Shown here piece by piece: positions 1-6,995 of a stretch of DNA of 63,150 nt. The translations under genes were made by a program, and so were the position numbers. A model generated the notes under the pieces. That model did no database searches and was not told the origin of the DNA. It saw only the letters and a list, made by a program, of their open reading frames with translations. This DNA is from JBAYNW01 sp041678605. GTDB lineage: Bacteria; Cyanobacteriota; Vampirovibrionia; Gastranaerophilales; Gastranaerophilaceae. Each line of letters starts with the position of its first letter. The first letter of the stretch is position 1. The stretch lies in contig JBAYNW010000010.1 in the NCBI GenBank assembly GCA_041678605.1, positions 1-63,150 of the forward strand. The letters are read 5' to 3'.

Positions 1-438
1 CTGTTTTCTAAGCTCGTTCCTCGCAAAGAAAACAAGAGGCAGGGTCGCAAAGTCGCTCGCTGACGCGATGCTGAAACAAGTTCAGCATGACGTGAGCCGT
101 TTTTTGGAATAATTCCGCATCCTCAATATGAAAAATCTTTTTGCTTACTTTTTTTTGCAAAAAAAAGTAACTGGTGGATGAAGTTTAGACAGCAAAAGTC
201 TCACAAAAATACAGGGTATTTACAGGGAAATTTTACGTTTTTTGATGATTTTAGCGTGTTGCTCTAAAAAATAACCCCATGACATAAAGGATTTTAACCT
301 TATTTACCCCCAAATTCCCTAAAATCGGAACAGGGAATTTGTTTTAAGTATCAGGGAACAAAAATTGATTTTAATCAATTTAAATGCCATTTTTATTTAA
401 AAATGAAAAAAGCCTAATGTTATTGTACAATAATATAT
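1..438. other. Gene-free left margin with hairpins
   Basis: No convincing gene is seen. Visible structure: a hairpin at 68-88 (ATGCTGAA / TTCAGCAT), part of the 'CATGCTGAA...TTCAGCATG' type of dispersed repeat seen in many bacteria; an A/T-rich hairpin at 125-174 (separate entry); an inverted repeat AATTGATT/AATCAATT at 363-380; and AAATTCCCT/AGGGAATTT at 312-340. The last two lie just upstream of the DUF5131 gene and could be operators or a terminator. The run TACAAT at 425-430 could be its -10 element, which would give a nearly leaderless transcript. Confidence 0.5.
125..174. repeat. Direct repeat, left copy, of the sequence beside tRNA-Ala
   Basis: About 50 bases, beginning AATATGA and ending AAAAGTAACTGG, closely match 4409-4456 in the same orientation. 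Both contain an A/T hairpin (TTACTTTTT...AAAAAGTAA). The two copies bracket the accessory genes and integrase remnant, so this may be the distal boundary (att-like) of a small integrated element. The alternative is that both are simply copies of a common terminator hairpin. Confidence 0.5.
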
Positions 439-1188
439 ATGGCAGAGAAATCAAAAATCGAATGGACGGAATCGACTTGGAATCCTGTAACCGGTTGTAC
501 AAAAATCAGCGAAGGCTGTTTGAATTGTTATGCCGAAAAAATGGCAAAACGATTATGTGAAATGGAGCAACCAAAATACAAAAATGGCTTTAATGTTACG
601 CTTCATCCTGATTGTTTGCAGGAACCGCTAAAATTTAAAAAACCTCACTTGATTTTTGTTTGTTCAATGAGTGATTTATTTCACAAAGATGTGCCTGATG
701 AGTATATTCAACAAGTGTTTGAAAGTATGAATAAAGCCTCAATGCATACATTTCAGATTTTAACAAAACGCTCTGAACGACTAAAAGAAATTTCACCCAA
801 ATTAAACTGGACATCAAACATTTGGGCGGGAGTTACCGTAGAATCCGACAGACAAAAAGTGCGGATAAGTGATTTGCTCGCAACCGAAGCAAAGATAAAA
901 TATTTGTCAATTGAACCAATGCTTACGGAGATTAAGGATTTGCCTTTGCAAGATATTGACTGGATTATTATCGGCGGAGAAAGCGGTCCGGGTGCAAGAC
1001 CAATCAAAGAAGAATGGATTTTGCCAATCAGAGATAAATGTCAAGAAATGCATGTACCCTTTTTCTTTAAGCAGTGGGGCGGAGTGAATAAAAAAGCAGC
1101 AGGAAGTCTTTTACAAGGCGAATATTACAAACAAGTACCTGAAATTATTTCAGAGGAACCTTTTCAACAATCACTGTTTCCTGTTTAA
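439..1188 (+). CDS. DUF5131 family protein (phage Gp37/Gp68-like)
   Basis: A 249-residue protein matching the DUF5131 family, found in phages and mobile islands; its reaction is not known. Near the N-terminus it has a three-cysteine motif, C20-x6-C27-x2-C30 (GCTKISEGCLNCYAE), resembling an iron-sulfur or radical-SAM-like cluster site. Further family blocks are GGESGPGARPI near residue 180 and FFFKQWGG near 208. The ATG at 439 has no clear Shine-Dalgarno sequence and lies 9 bases after a TACAAT box, so translation may be leaderless. Its 3' end overlaps the convergent tcmP gene by 44 bp. The co-occurrence of the two families is known and gave tcmP its name, so they probably act together. Family call is confident; function is not. 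Confidence 0.85.
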   Translation: MAEKSKIEWTESTWNPVTGCTKISEGCLNCYAEKMAKRLCEMEQPKYKNGFNVTLHPDCLQEPLKFKKPHLIFVCSMSDLFHKDVPDEYIQQVFESMNKASMHTFQILTKRSERLKEISPKLNWTSNIWAGVTVESDRQKVRISDLLATEAKIKYLSIEPMLTEIKDLPLQDIDWIIIGGESGPGARPIKEEWILPIRDKCQEMHVPFFFKQWGGVNKKAAGSLLQGEYYKQVPEIISEEPFQQSLFPV

Positions 1189-2326
1189 TTTTAGATGAAA
1201 AAGTTTTTGCTAGAAGTTTGTTCGAATTGCGTTTGCAGGTAAATTCAGTTGTTTTTAATTTTATTTTCCCGTTTTCTATCAAAGAATTAACTGCTTTTGT
1301 CAAATTTGAAGATGTCGGAATTTCTTTTTCCGAAGCTTCTTTCCAGGAATAAAAATCATCATATAATTCGGAAGTGATCTGTAAAAGCGAAACGATTTTC
1401 TTTTTGTTTATAAATTTCAAGATTTTTGATGCCAAACTAAATTGTTTTTGCTCAGTTTTGGATTTTGTTTTTTCTTTAATGCCCAATATTTGTCCATAAG
1501 TCCTTAAAAAAGTGTCTGATATTCCAACAGAATTAGTCAAAAGGCACAAATAAAACCTATCGGCATTTTCCAGTTTTCCTTTGCTTGTTCGAGGAAGTCC
1601 CAAATTTATAATAAAATCTTTTTCAATATTTTTAAGCGATATTTTGATTAAATTTCTGATAATTCCGGCATTTGTAATATTTTTTCTCTTTTTTAATCTT
1701 TCAATTGTTTTTAAATCTACATCAAAATATTCGCAAACTTTTTTTGTGCATTTAGTGCTGTTTAATCCTAAAATTCTTTCCAACCCGCTAATGTTTATTA
1801 AAGTCAATATTGTATGATATTTGTCAGGATTTATTAAAGGTTTTAGTTTTTTCATATTTAATTCGGTCGAAAACGGGTCAACGAAAATAAATGCGGCAGA
1901 TGTTTTGCTCAAATAATTTTGTATAACCTTGCTGTAACTTTCCCATTCATTTGAAGCGATAATAATCTTAATTTTTAAAGGGCAATCCTCTTGTAAAATT
2001 TTTTTGGAAATATTATCAATTAAACTTGCGTAATTTTCTATATTTTTTTCTATAAAAATAAGAGTAAATTTGTTAAAATTTTTGCTAATAGCTATTTTAA
2101 AGTAATTGTTTATAATATCCAAAGCAATCATCGGCGAACCTTTTGTTCCGTCTTCAAACATCCCTTTGCCTGCAAATAAATCTATCAGAACAAATTCTTT
2201 TGATAAAAATTCTTCCGTAAAATGATTTGCCACATAAATTGTACTATTCAAAGTAGTACTTAAAAGTTTATGTTTAATTTCTGTGTGCGGATATTTAGTT
2301 TCAAAATGTTTCTGTTCGAGGGTCAT
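1145..2326 (-). CDS. tcmP: Three-Cys-motif partner protein TcmP
   Basis: A 393-residue protein of the TcmP family, named because it accompanies three-Cys-motif (DUF5131-type) proteins. The segment FVLIDLFAGKG at residues 45-55, followed by GSP near 63, resembles motif I of class I SAM-dependent methyltransferases. FIFVDPFS at 146-153 resembles the DPPY/DPF catalytic motif, so a Rossmann-fold methyltransferase-like domain is inferred for the first ~200 residues. The C-terminal ~150 residues are lysine-rich and end in a possible winged-helix region. It converges on the DUF5131 gene with a 44-bp 3' overlap. No function is established; a nucleic-acid or protein modification or defence role is possible. 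It is AT-rich, in line with the island around it. Confidence 0.8.
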   Translation of the reverse strand: MTLEQKHFETKYPHTEIKHKLLSTTLNSTIYVANHFTEEFLSKEFVLIDLFAGKGMFEDGTKGSPMIALDIINNYFKIAISKNFNKFTLIFIEKNIENYASLIDNISKKILQEDCPLKIKIIIASNEWESYSKVIQNYLSKTSAAFIFVDPFSTELNMKKLKPLINPDKYHTILTLINISGLERILGLNSTKCTKKVCEYFDVDLKTIERLKKRKNITNAGIIRNLIKISLKNIEKDFIINLGLPRTSKGKLENADRFYLCLLTNSVGISDTFLRTYGQILGIKEKTKSKTEQKQFSLASKILKFINKKKIVSLLQITSELYDDFYSWKEASEKEIPTSSNLTKAVNSLIENGKIKLKTTEFTCKRNSNKLLAKTFSSKIKQETVIVEKVPLK

Positions 2327-2355
2327 ATAATTATTATAACGATGATTTCCGTTTT

Positions 2356-3315
2356 CTAACAGTCCGTAAATGTACGTAATAAATTGCTTTCAATGAATTC
2401 AACAGCCTTTTTAAAACTTTCAATCGCTTTTTCAAACGTAATAACTTCATCTATTTTTGCATAAGACATTGAATCTACAAAATCAATATATTCCTGTTTG
2501 TAATTTTTATTGTTCATCAATTTATCCAAAGTCAGTTTTGCAAATTCTATTAAAGTATAATCTCTTTCAACTCATCCACGACCTTTATCATTAACAAAAG
2601 AAGTGTTCAAAAGGTTTATAAATTCTGCATTAAATATTTCATCCTCCAACGCAGAAATGTCATGAAGGTGCCTTACGATTGTCGGGTCATTTTCTTTTGT
2701 GTGCAAATCTTTGCTTCGGTCTTTTATAAAAACCCGCCACATCAAAGCACTAAATTTGTTGGCAATAACTTCTGGTGGCTGAATACAATCAATCTCCGTA
2801 GTCGGAAAATCTTTCATATAATTTGCTAAAAATGATTTTATAATACAAGCTTTTGCCGGTAGAATTAAGTTCTCAAACGTAAATTCAACCTTGATATTAG
2901 GACGCAGATTAATAGAGCTCTCAAATAGTTTTTCATACTCCATTTCAAAGCTAAAAAATTTGTTTTCATTTCCTTTTTTAATTGAAGTTTCTACAATCTT
3001 GCAATCTTTAATTTTGCTTAGTTCTTCCAAAATAAAATTACAAAATTTCTTTCTGTTTTCTCTTGAAAAACTTTTATCTGTATTAATCCTAAAATCAATA
3101 TCTTCGGAAAATCTTTGGATTTTATTATATGCTTTAGACAAACATGTTCCGCCTGAAAAGATAATTTTCACATCAGGATAATTTATCTTTGACAAAGCGG
3201 ATAAAACTTTGACGACATAAATATCCTTTTCAACAAATTGTGGAGCAATCCCAAATTCTCTTGAATAATTGCTAATTAAGTTTATAATATCTGTCTTTGT
3301 TTCTGACTGTTTCAT
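2356..3315 (-). pseudogene. AbiEii-type nucleotidyltransferase toxin, interrupted by in-frame TGA
   Basis: Type IV toxin of the AbiE system (nucleotidyl transferase AbiEii/AbiGii family). The first 247 codons are open (2572-3315) and carry the nucleotidyltransferase signature GGTCLSKAY (55-63) plus RFSEDIDF (68-75). A TGA at 2572-2574 ends this frame, but the same frame continues for another 71 codons to TAG at 2356, encoding a helical tail of the kind expected in full-length family members (~300 residues). I therefore read one gene with a nonsense mutation; the truncated toxin may be inactive. TGA is a normal stop elsewhere in the window (rpiB, rsfS), which argues against recoding. The start overlaps the antitoxin gene by 44 bp, as in AbiE operons. 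Confidence 0.75.
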
Positions 3316-3712
3316 ACTTTATATATTCACCGTTAAACCCTATTTTGCGATTAATTCTACCCAAAACAGAAACTACTCTGCCTGTCGGAACCTGTGTTGT
3401 CTTGCCTTCATTGTACCATACTTCATACTTGCTTGGAATTGTTTTTAACTTTCTTTTATTGGCAACTATTTTTGCAATATCCGTAATACTTATTTGCGGA
3501 ATTATTTTACTCGAAAATTGAGATTTTTCAGCTTTAACATAAACACCTTTTCCAACTTTTAGAATAAGTTCGTTTTTTATAAGTTTTCTCAAAGCACGCA
3601 TAATCTGGTCTTTATCAGATAAATCTTCAAAATCAGTCAGCATAAAAACGAAATCCTTCGATTTTTTAATACGGTATTGAATTCTTTTTTCCAGTATTTG
3701 AACTATTGGCAT
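3272..3712 (-). CDS. AbiEi-like antitoxin (DUF6088 type)
   Basis: A 146-residue protein with an N-terminal winged-helix region (LSDKDQIMRALRKLIKNELI, residues ~32-51) followed by KVGKGVYVK, typical of AbiEi/DUF6088 antitoxins. These repress their own operon and neutralise the AbiEii nucleotidyltransferase. It is the upstream gene of the pair, overlapping the toxin start by 44 bp, which suggests translational coupling. The antitoxin looks intact while its toxin partner carries a nonsense codon, a common end state for decaying addiction modules. Operator sites would be expected in the 155-bp gap upstream (3713-3867) but none was recognised. Confidence 0.75.
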   Translation of the reverse strand: MPIVQILEKRIQYRIKKSKDFVFMLTDFEDLSDKDQIMRALRKLIKNELILKVGKGVYVKAEKSQFSSKIIPQISITDIAKIVANKRKLKTIPSKYEVWYNEGKTTQVPTGRVVSVLGRINRKIGFNGEYIKYETVRNKDRYYKLN

Positions 3713-3867
3713 TTTGTTTTATCCTTTTATTCCAAAAATACGACATCTATACTTACAATTATACGACATCATATTAAAAATTTCAAGTACCTATAACTAA
3801 ATAAATATATCCAGCTATAAAAAAGTAAAAATGCTCTCAAATATTTAGTCAATATCCTCGACCATAG

Positions 3868-4254
3868 AATGGAGTTTTTTGCGAGTATCTTTTATTTCTT
3901 CTTCTAAGCCGAGGAAAGTCATTTCTTGCCCCTATTTTGAAATCAGAACTTGAAAAGGTCGAAAAAATCAGCGAGTATGTTTTTACTAATCCAGAAACGT
4001 TACAACCATATAAAGATTTAAAGGATAGATTTACATATATAGTAAAAAAATTGAACATAACTGATTTAGTTTTTCACGACCTGAGGCACACTGCCGCCAC
4101 TAGAATGGTAGAAAGCGGAACGGATTTAATATGCGTAAAAGAAGCATTGGGACATTCTGATATTAACATGACAATGAGGTATGCTCACCCCGTGCCGGAA
4201 ATGATGTTAAAAGCAATAATGTCTTTAAATAATATGTCGTTTCTTCATCAATAA
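3868..4254 (+). pseudogene. Tyrosine recombinase/integrase, C-terminal remnant
   Basis: Only the C-terminal third of a phage-type integrase is present. The open frame runs from 3868 after a TAG at 3865; the first possible start inside the recognisable part is TTG at 3937. Catalytic blocks are visible: HDLRHTAATRM (Arg box), LGHSDINMTMRYAH (His and the Tyr nucleophile). The segment YVFTNPETLQPY is the usual lead-in to the Arg box. The N-terminal arm- and core-binding domains and the first catalytic Arg are missing, so it should be inactive. Its end lies 200 bp from the 3' end of tRNA-Ala, the usual position of an integrase next to its tRNA attachment site. It marks the nearby genes as a relic integrated element. 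Confidence 0.8.
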
Positions 4255-4408
4255 CTATAGTCCGCATACACATAGATTACACACAACATTTTAAAATAAA
4301 GATATTAAGCTTTTTTTATTTAGTAAGAATCTCTAAATACAGCGTTTTTACTTTAGTGAAAAAGCCAAAAGATATAAATCTGTTTTTCTTTAGTAAAAAT
4401 CGAGACAG

Positions 4409-4456
4409 AATATGAGAAATCTTTTTGGTTACTTTTTCTGTAGAAAAAGTAACTGG
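4409..4456. repeat. Direct repeat, right copy, abutting tRNA-Ala 3' end
   Basis: Matches 125-174 over ~48 bases. Contains the hairpin at 4428-4453 and runs into the last base of tRNA-Ala. Position beside a tRNA 3' end and an integrase remnant fits an attachment-site boundary, though a simple shared terminator cannot be excluded. Confidence 0.5.
4428..4453 (-). terminator. Hairpin downstream of tRNA-Ala
   Basis: GTTACTTTTTC / GAAAAAGTAAC forms a perfect 11-bp stem with a TGTA loop immediately downstream (minus strand) of tRNA-Ala. Its position suggests a transcript-end hairpin for the tRNA cluster, with T-rich sequence built into the stem. Confidence 0.5.
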
Positions 4457-4526
4457 AGCGTAGGGGATTTGAACCCCTGACCTCAACACTGCCAGTGTTG
4501 CGTGCTACCAACTGCACCAACGCCCC
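4454..4526 (-). tRNA. tRNA-Ala (GGC)
   Basis: 73-nt cloverleaf: acceptor GGGGCGT pairs with ACGCTCC (one G-T), D-stem GTGC/GCAC, anticodon stem CAACA/TGTTG with loop CTGGCAG giving anticodon GGC, T-arm GGTTCAAATCC. CCA is not encoded. Third of three tRNAs read on the minus strand (Cys, Val, Ala). Confidence 0.95.
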
Positions 4527-4552
4527 ATGAAGTTTTACTAAAAGAAAAAAAT

Positions 4553-4625
4553 TGGGCGATATTGGGCTCGAACCAATGACCCCTTGAATGTCGTTCAAGT
4601 GCGCTACCAACTGTGCCAATCGCCC
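4553..4625 (-). tRNA. tRNA-Val (GAC), atypical
   Basis: 73-nt cloverleaf: acceptor GGGCGAT/ATCGCCC, anticodon stem CTTGA/TCAAG, loop ACGACAT giving anticodon GAC (Val), T-arm TTCGAGC loop, discriminator A, no encoded CCA. Two oddities: position 33 is C instead of the nearly universal U, and the D-stem GCAC/GCGC has an A12-C23 mismatch. It could be a functional divergent tRNA or a decaying one. Its 5' part is partly duplicated upstream (4707-4749). Confidence 0.8.
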
Positions 4626-4749
4626 ATGATTATTTTAAATTTTCAAAGTTTTTTGGATTGGCCCAGTTGGTTCTAATTTAACTTCGTTTCAGCAAGCTTC
4701 ACCGAGGCCAATCGCCCATGATTATTCTAATTTTCCAAAGATTTTCACT
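4615..4749. repeat. Partial direct and inverted copies of tRNA-Val 5' region
   Basis: The stretch beginning GCCAATCGCCCATGATTATT at 4615 (tRNA-Val 5' end plus flank) recurs at 4707-4749 with about 85% identity over ~42 bases. Between the copies, GATTGGCCCAGTTGGTTC (4656-4673) on the plus strand matches the tRNA-Val D-arm in inverted orientation. GATTGGCC (4656-4663) also pairs with GGCCAATC (4706-4713). No complete second tRNA can be folded here. Confidence 0.7.
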
Positions 4750-4764
4750 TACTCACTCAAAAAT

Positions 4765-4835
4765 AGGAGGCACCCGGATTTGAACCGGGGATAAAGGCTT
4801 TGCAGGCCTCTGCCTTACCACTTGGCGATGCCTCC
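4765..4835 (-). tRNA. tRNA-Cys (GCA)
   Basis: 71-nt cloverleaf: acceptor GGAGGCA/TGCCTCC, anticodon stem GAGGC/GCCTT, loop CTGCAAA giving anticodon GCA, discriminator U (T73) as expected for tRNA-Cys, no encoded CCA. First gene of the Cys-Val-Ala group. Confidence 0.95.
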
Positions 4836-4866
4836 TTATCTTACTCTTATCGTATTTAATACATAA

Positions 4867-4890
4867 ACAATTGTCAAGCTAAACAATTGT
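4867..4890 (+). promoter_or_regulatory. Paired ACAATTGT boxes upstream of nrdJ
   Basis: ACAATTGT occurs at 4867-4874 and again at 4883-4890, 16 bp centre to centre, about 110 bp upstream of the nrdJ start. The palindromic A/T-rich boxes in tandem resemble the arrangement of NrdR sites, though the sequence does not fully match the NrdR consensus. A possible -10 (TACAAT, 4947-4952) lies between them and the gene. Confidence 0.35.
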
Positions 4891-4996
4891 GTAAATTTTA
4901 TGAAGTAATTTTTCTTAAAATTCTGCCATGCCCTATCGGTTTATTGTACAATGTATTAACTGACAGTTTTTTAGTACATGTAGTTGGAGGTTAGAA

Positions 4997-6976
4997 GTGA
5001 GTTTAGAATTAGGGGAAAAAGTGGACGAAAAGTTAGAATTATCAGAAAATGCGATAAAAGTTTTAGAAAAAAGATATCTTAAAAGAGATAAAGACGGCAA
5101 TTGTACGGAAACCCCGGCCGATATGTTTAAAAGAGTTGCCTCAAGTATTGCGTCGGCCGAATCGCAATACGGCAAATCGCAGTCCTATATTGACGAACTC
5201 ACGGAAAAATTTTATGAAGCCATCACCAACAGGTATTTTATGCCAAACTCACCGACTCTAATGAATGCAGGACGTGAACTGGGCCAACTTTCTGCTTGTT
5301 TTGTTCTCCCCGTTGAAGATTCACTTGAAGGGATTTTTGAAACAATTAAAAATACAGCCCTAATCCATAAAAGCGGCGGAGGAACCGGCTTTTCTTTTTC
5401 CCGTTTAAGACCCAAAAATGACGTTGTCCGCTCAACCATGGGCGTTTCGTCAGGTCCCGTATCTTTCATGGAAGTCTTTAACGCAGCCACAGAAGCCGTA
5501 AAACAAGGCGGAACAAGACGCGGTGCTAACATGGGTATACTTAGGGTTGACCATCCTGACATCTTAGATTTTATTAATTGCAAAAGCGATAATAACAAGT
5601 TGAATAATTTTAATATCTCAGTCGCTATTACAGACAAATTCATGGAAGCACTTAAAAACGGCGAGGATTATGATCTGTACCACCCGAAAACGAAAAAATC
5701 AGTCGGCAGATTGAACGCCAAACAAGTTTTTGACCTTATCGTTGACGGTGCCTGGAGAAACGGGGAACCCGGAATTGTTTTTATTGATAAAATGAACGCT
5801 GACAACCCCACTCCTCTCGTTGGAGAAATTGAATCAACAAATCCTTGCGGGGAAGTTCCGCTGTTGGCTTATGAAGCCTGCAACTTAGGTTCGATTAACC
5901 TCGGCTTAATGCTCAAAAATACCGAAATGGTGCCTGAAGTTGATTGGGAAAAACTTGAAGAAATCACAAAACTTTCAATTCATTTTCTGGATGATGTGAT
6001 TACAGTTAATAATTATCCGCTGCCGGTAATTGCAGAGATGGTTCAAAATAACAGAAAAATCGGGCTTGGCGTTATGGGTTGGGCCGATATGCTTATGGAA
6101 TTGGGACTTTCTTACAATTCAAAAGAAGGAACCGATTTGGCTCATAAAGTTATGGAATTTATCGATTACCATTCAAAAGTTGAGTCAGTTGAACTTGCGA
6201 AGTCCCGAGGAGCGTTCAATAATTTTAAAGGAAGTGTTTACGAAGCAGGAAATTTCCTTACAAATAAATACACGGGCAAATCCGCGAATATGGTTTCCGA
6301 CGAGGATTGGAAAAATCTCGATGCCCAAATTAAAGAATTCGGCATCAGAAATGCTACTACAACATGTATCGCACCGACAGGAACAATCTCAATGATAGCA
6401 AGTGCCTCAGGCGGAGTCGAACCTCTCTTCGGTCTTGTATTCTTCAGGAACGTCATGGACGGCACGGAAATGCTTGAAATTAATCCAATCTTTGAGAAAT
6501 ACGCAAAAGACCACGGGTTTTATTCAGAAAACCTAATGAAAGAAATAGCCAAAGATGGTTCTATTGCACACATTGAGGGAATTTCAGATGAAGCTAAACA
6601 TATTTTTGCCACAGCACACGACGTAACTCCCGAATGGCACGTTCGCATGCAGGCAGCTTTTCAGCTGCATACAGACAACGCCGTTTCAAAAACAGTAAAT
6701 TTTGAAGAGCACGCCACAAGAGGGGACATCGAAAAGGCTTATATTCTTGCGTTTGAAAATAATTTAAAAGGAATTACGGTTTACAGAAACAACAGCCGTA
6801 CTTTCCAGCCGATGAATTTGGATGTAAAGAAAAAACCCGAAATAGAGCTTAAACCGGCACAACAAGACGAGGAAATCGTATTGAAAAAATTTGTCTGTCC
6901 GGAGTGCGGAACAAGTATTGAAATGGCGGAAGGCTGCTTTATTTGCTTAAACTGCGGCTACTCCGGCTGTTCTTAA
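4997..6976 (+). CDS. nrdJ: Class II (adenosylcobalamin-dependent) ribonucleoside-diphosphate reductase
   Basis: Converts ribonucleotides to deoxyribonucleotides using a B12-derived radical, so it works with or without oxygen. 659 residues. Signatures: NSPTLMNAG and LSACFVLPVEDS near residues 76-105, HKSGGGTGFSFSRLRP, GTRRGANMG, the active-site NPCGEVPLL with EACNLGSINL, and ATTTCIAPTGT. The C-terminus carries a cysteine cluster CPECG...CFICLNCG...C, probably a zinc ribbon or redox tail. The start is GTG at 4997, chosen because GGAGG lies at 4986-4990. It is monocistronic or paired with ychF 19 bp downstream. No class I subunits are nearby. I looked for a cobalamin riboswitch upstream and did not find one. 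Confidence 0.95.
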   Translation: MSLELGEKVDEKLELSENAIKVLEKRYLKRDKDGNCTETPADMFKRVASSIASAESQYGKSQSYIDELTEKFYEAITNRYFMPNSPTLMNAGRELGQLSACFVLPVEDSLEGIFETIKNTALIHKSGGGTGFSFSRLRPKNDVVRSTMGVSSGPVSFMEVFNAATEAVKQGGTRRGANMGILRVDHPDILDFINCKSDNNKLNNFNISVAITDKFMEALKNGEDYDLYHPKTKKSVGRLNAKQVFDLIVDGAWRNGEPGIVFIDKMNADNPTPLVGEIESTNPCGEVPLLAYEACNLGSINLGLMLKNTEMVPEVDWEKLEEITKLSIHFLDDVITVNNYPLPVIAEMVQNNRKIGLGVMGWADMLMELGLSYNSKEGTDLAHKVMEFIDYHSKVESVELAKSRGAFNNFKGSVYEAGNFLTNKYTGKSANMVSDEDWKNLDAQIKEFGIRNATTTCIAPTGTISMIASASGGVEPLFGLVFFRNVMDGTEMLEINPIFEKYAKDHGFYSENLMKEIAKDGSIAHIEGISDEAKHIFATAHDVTPEWHVRMQAAFQLHTDNAVSKTVNFEEHATRGDIEKAYILAFENNLKGITVYRNNSRTFQPMNLDVKKKPEIELKPAQQDEEIVLKKFVCPECGTSIEMAEGCFICLNCGYSGCS

Positions 6977-6995
6977 CAAAAGGAATAAATAAAAA

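Noticed and set aside
2356..2574. UGA recoding (selenocysteine or alternative code) in the AbiEii gene
   Set aside because: TGA ends several intact genes here (rpiB, rsfS) and no SECIS-like hairpin was evident after the codon; a nonsense mutation is simpler.
4656..4713. A fourth tRNA on the plus strand near tRNA-Val
   Set aside because: Only a D-arm-like piece (GATTGGCCCAGTTGG) is present; no acceptor, anticodon or T-arm can be assembled.
4838..4996. Cobalamin riboswitch upstream of nrdJ
   Set aside because: No B12-box or matching stems were found in the ~160-bp leader.
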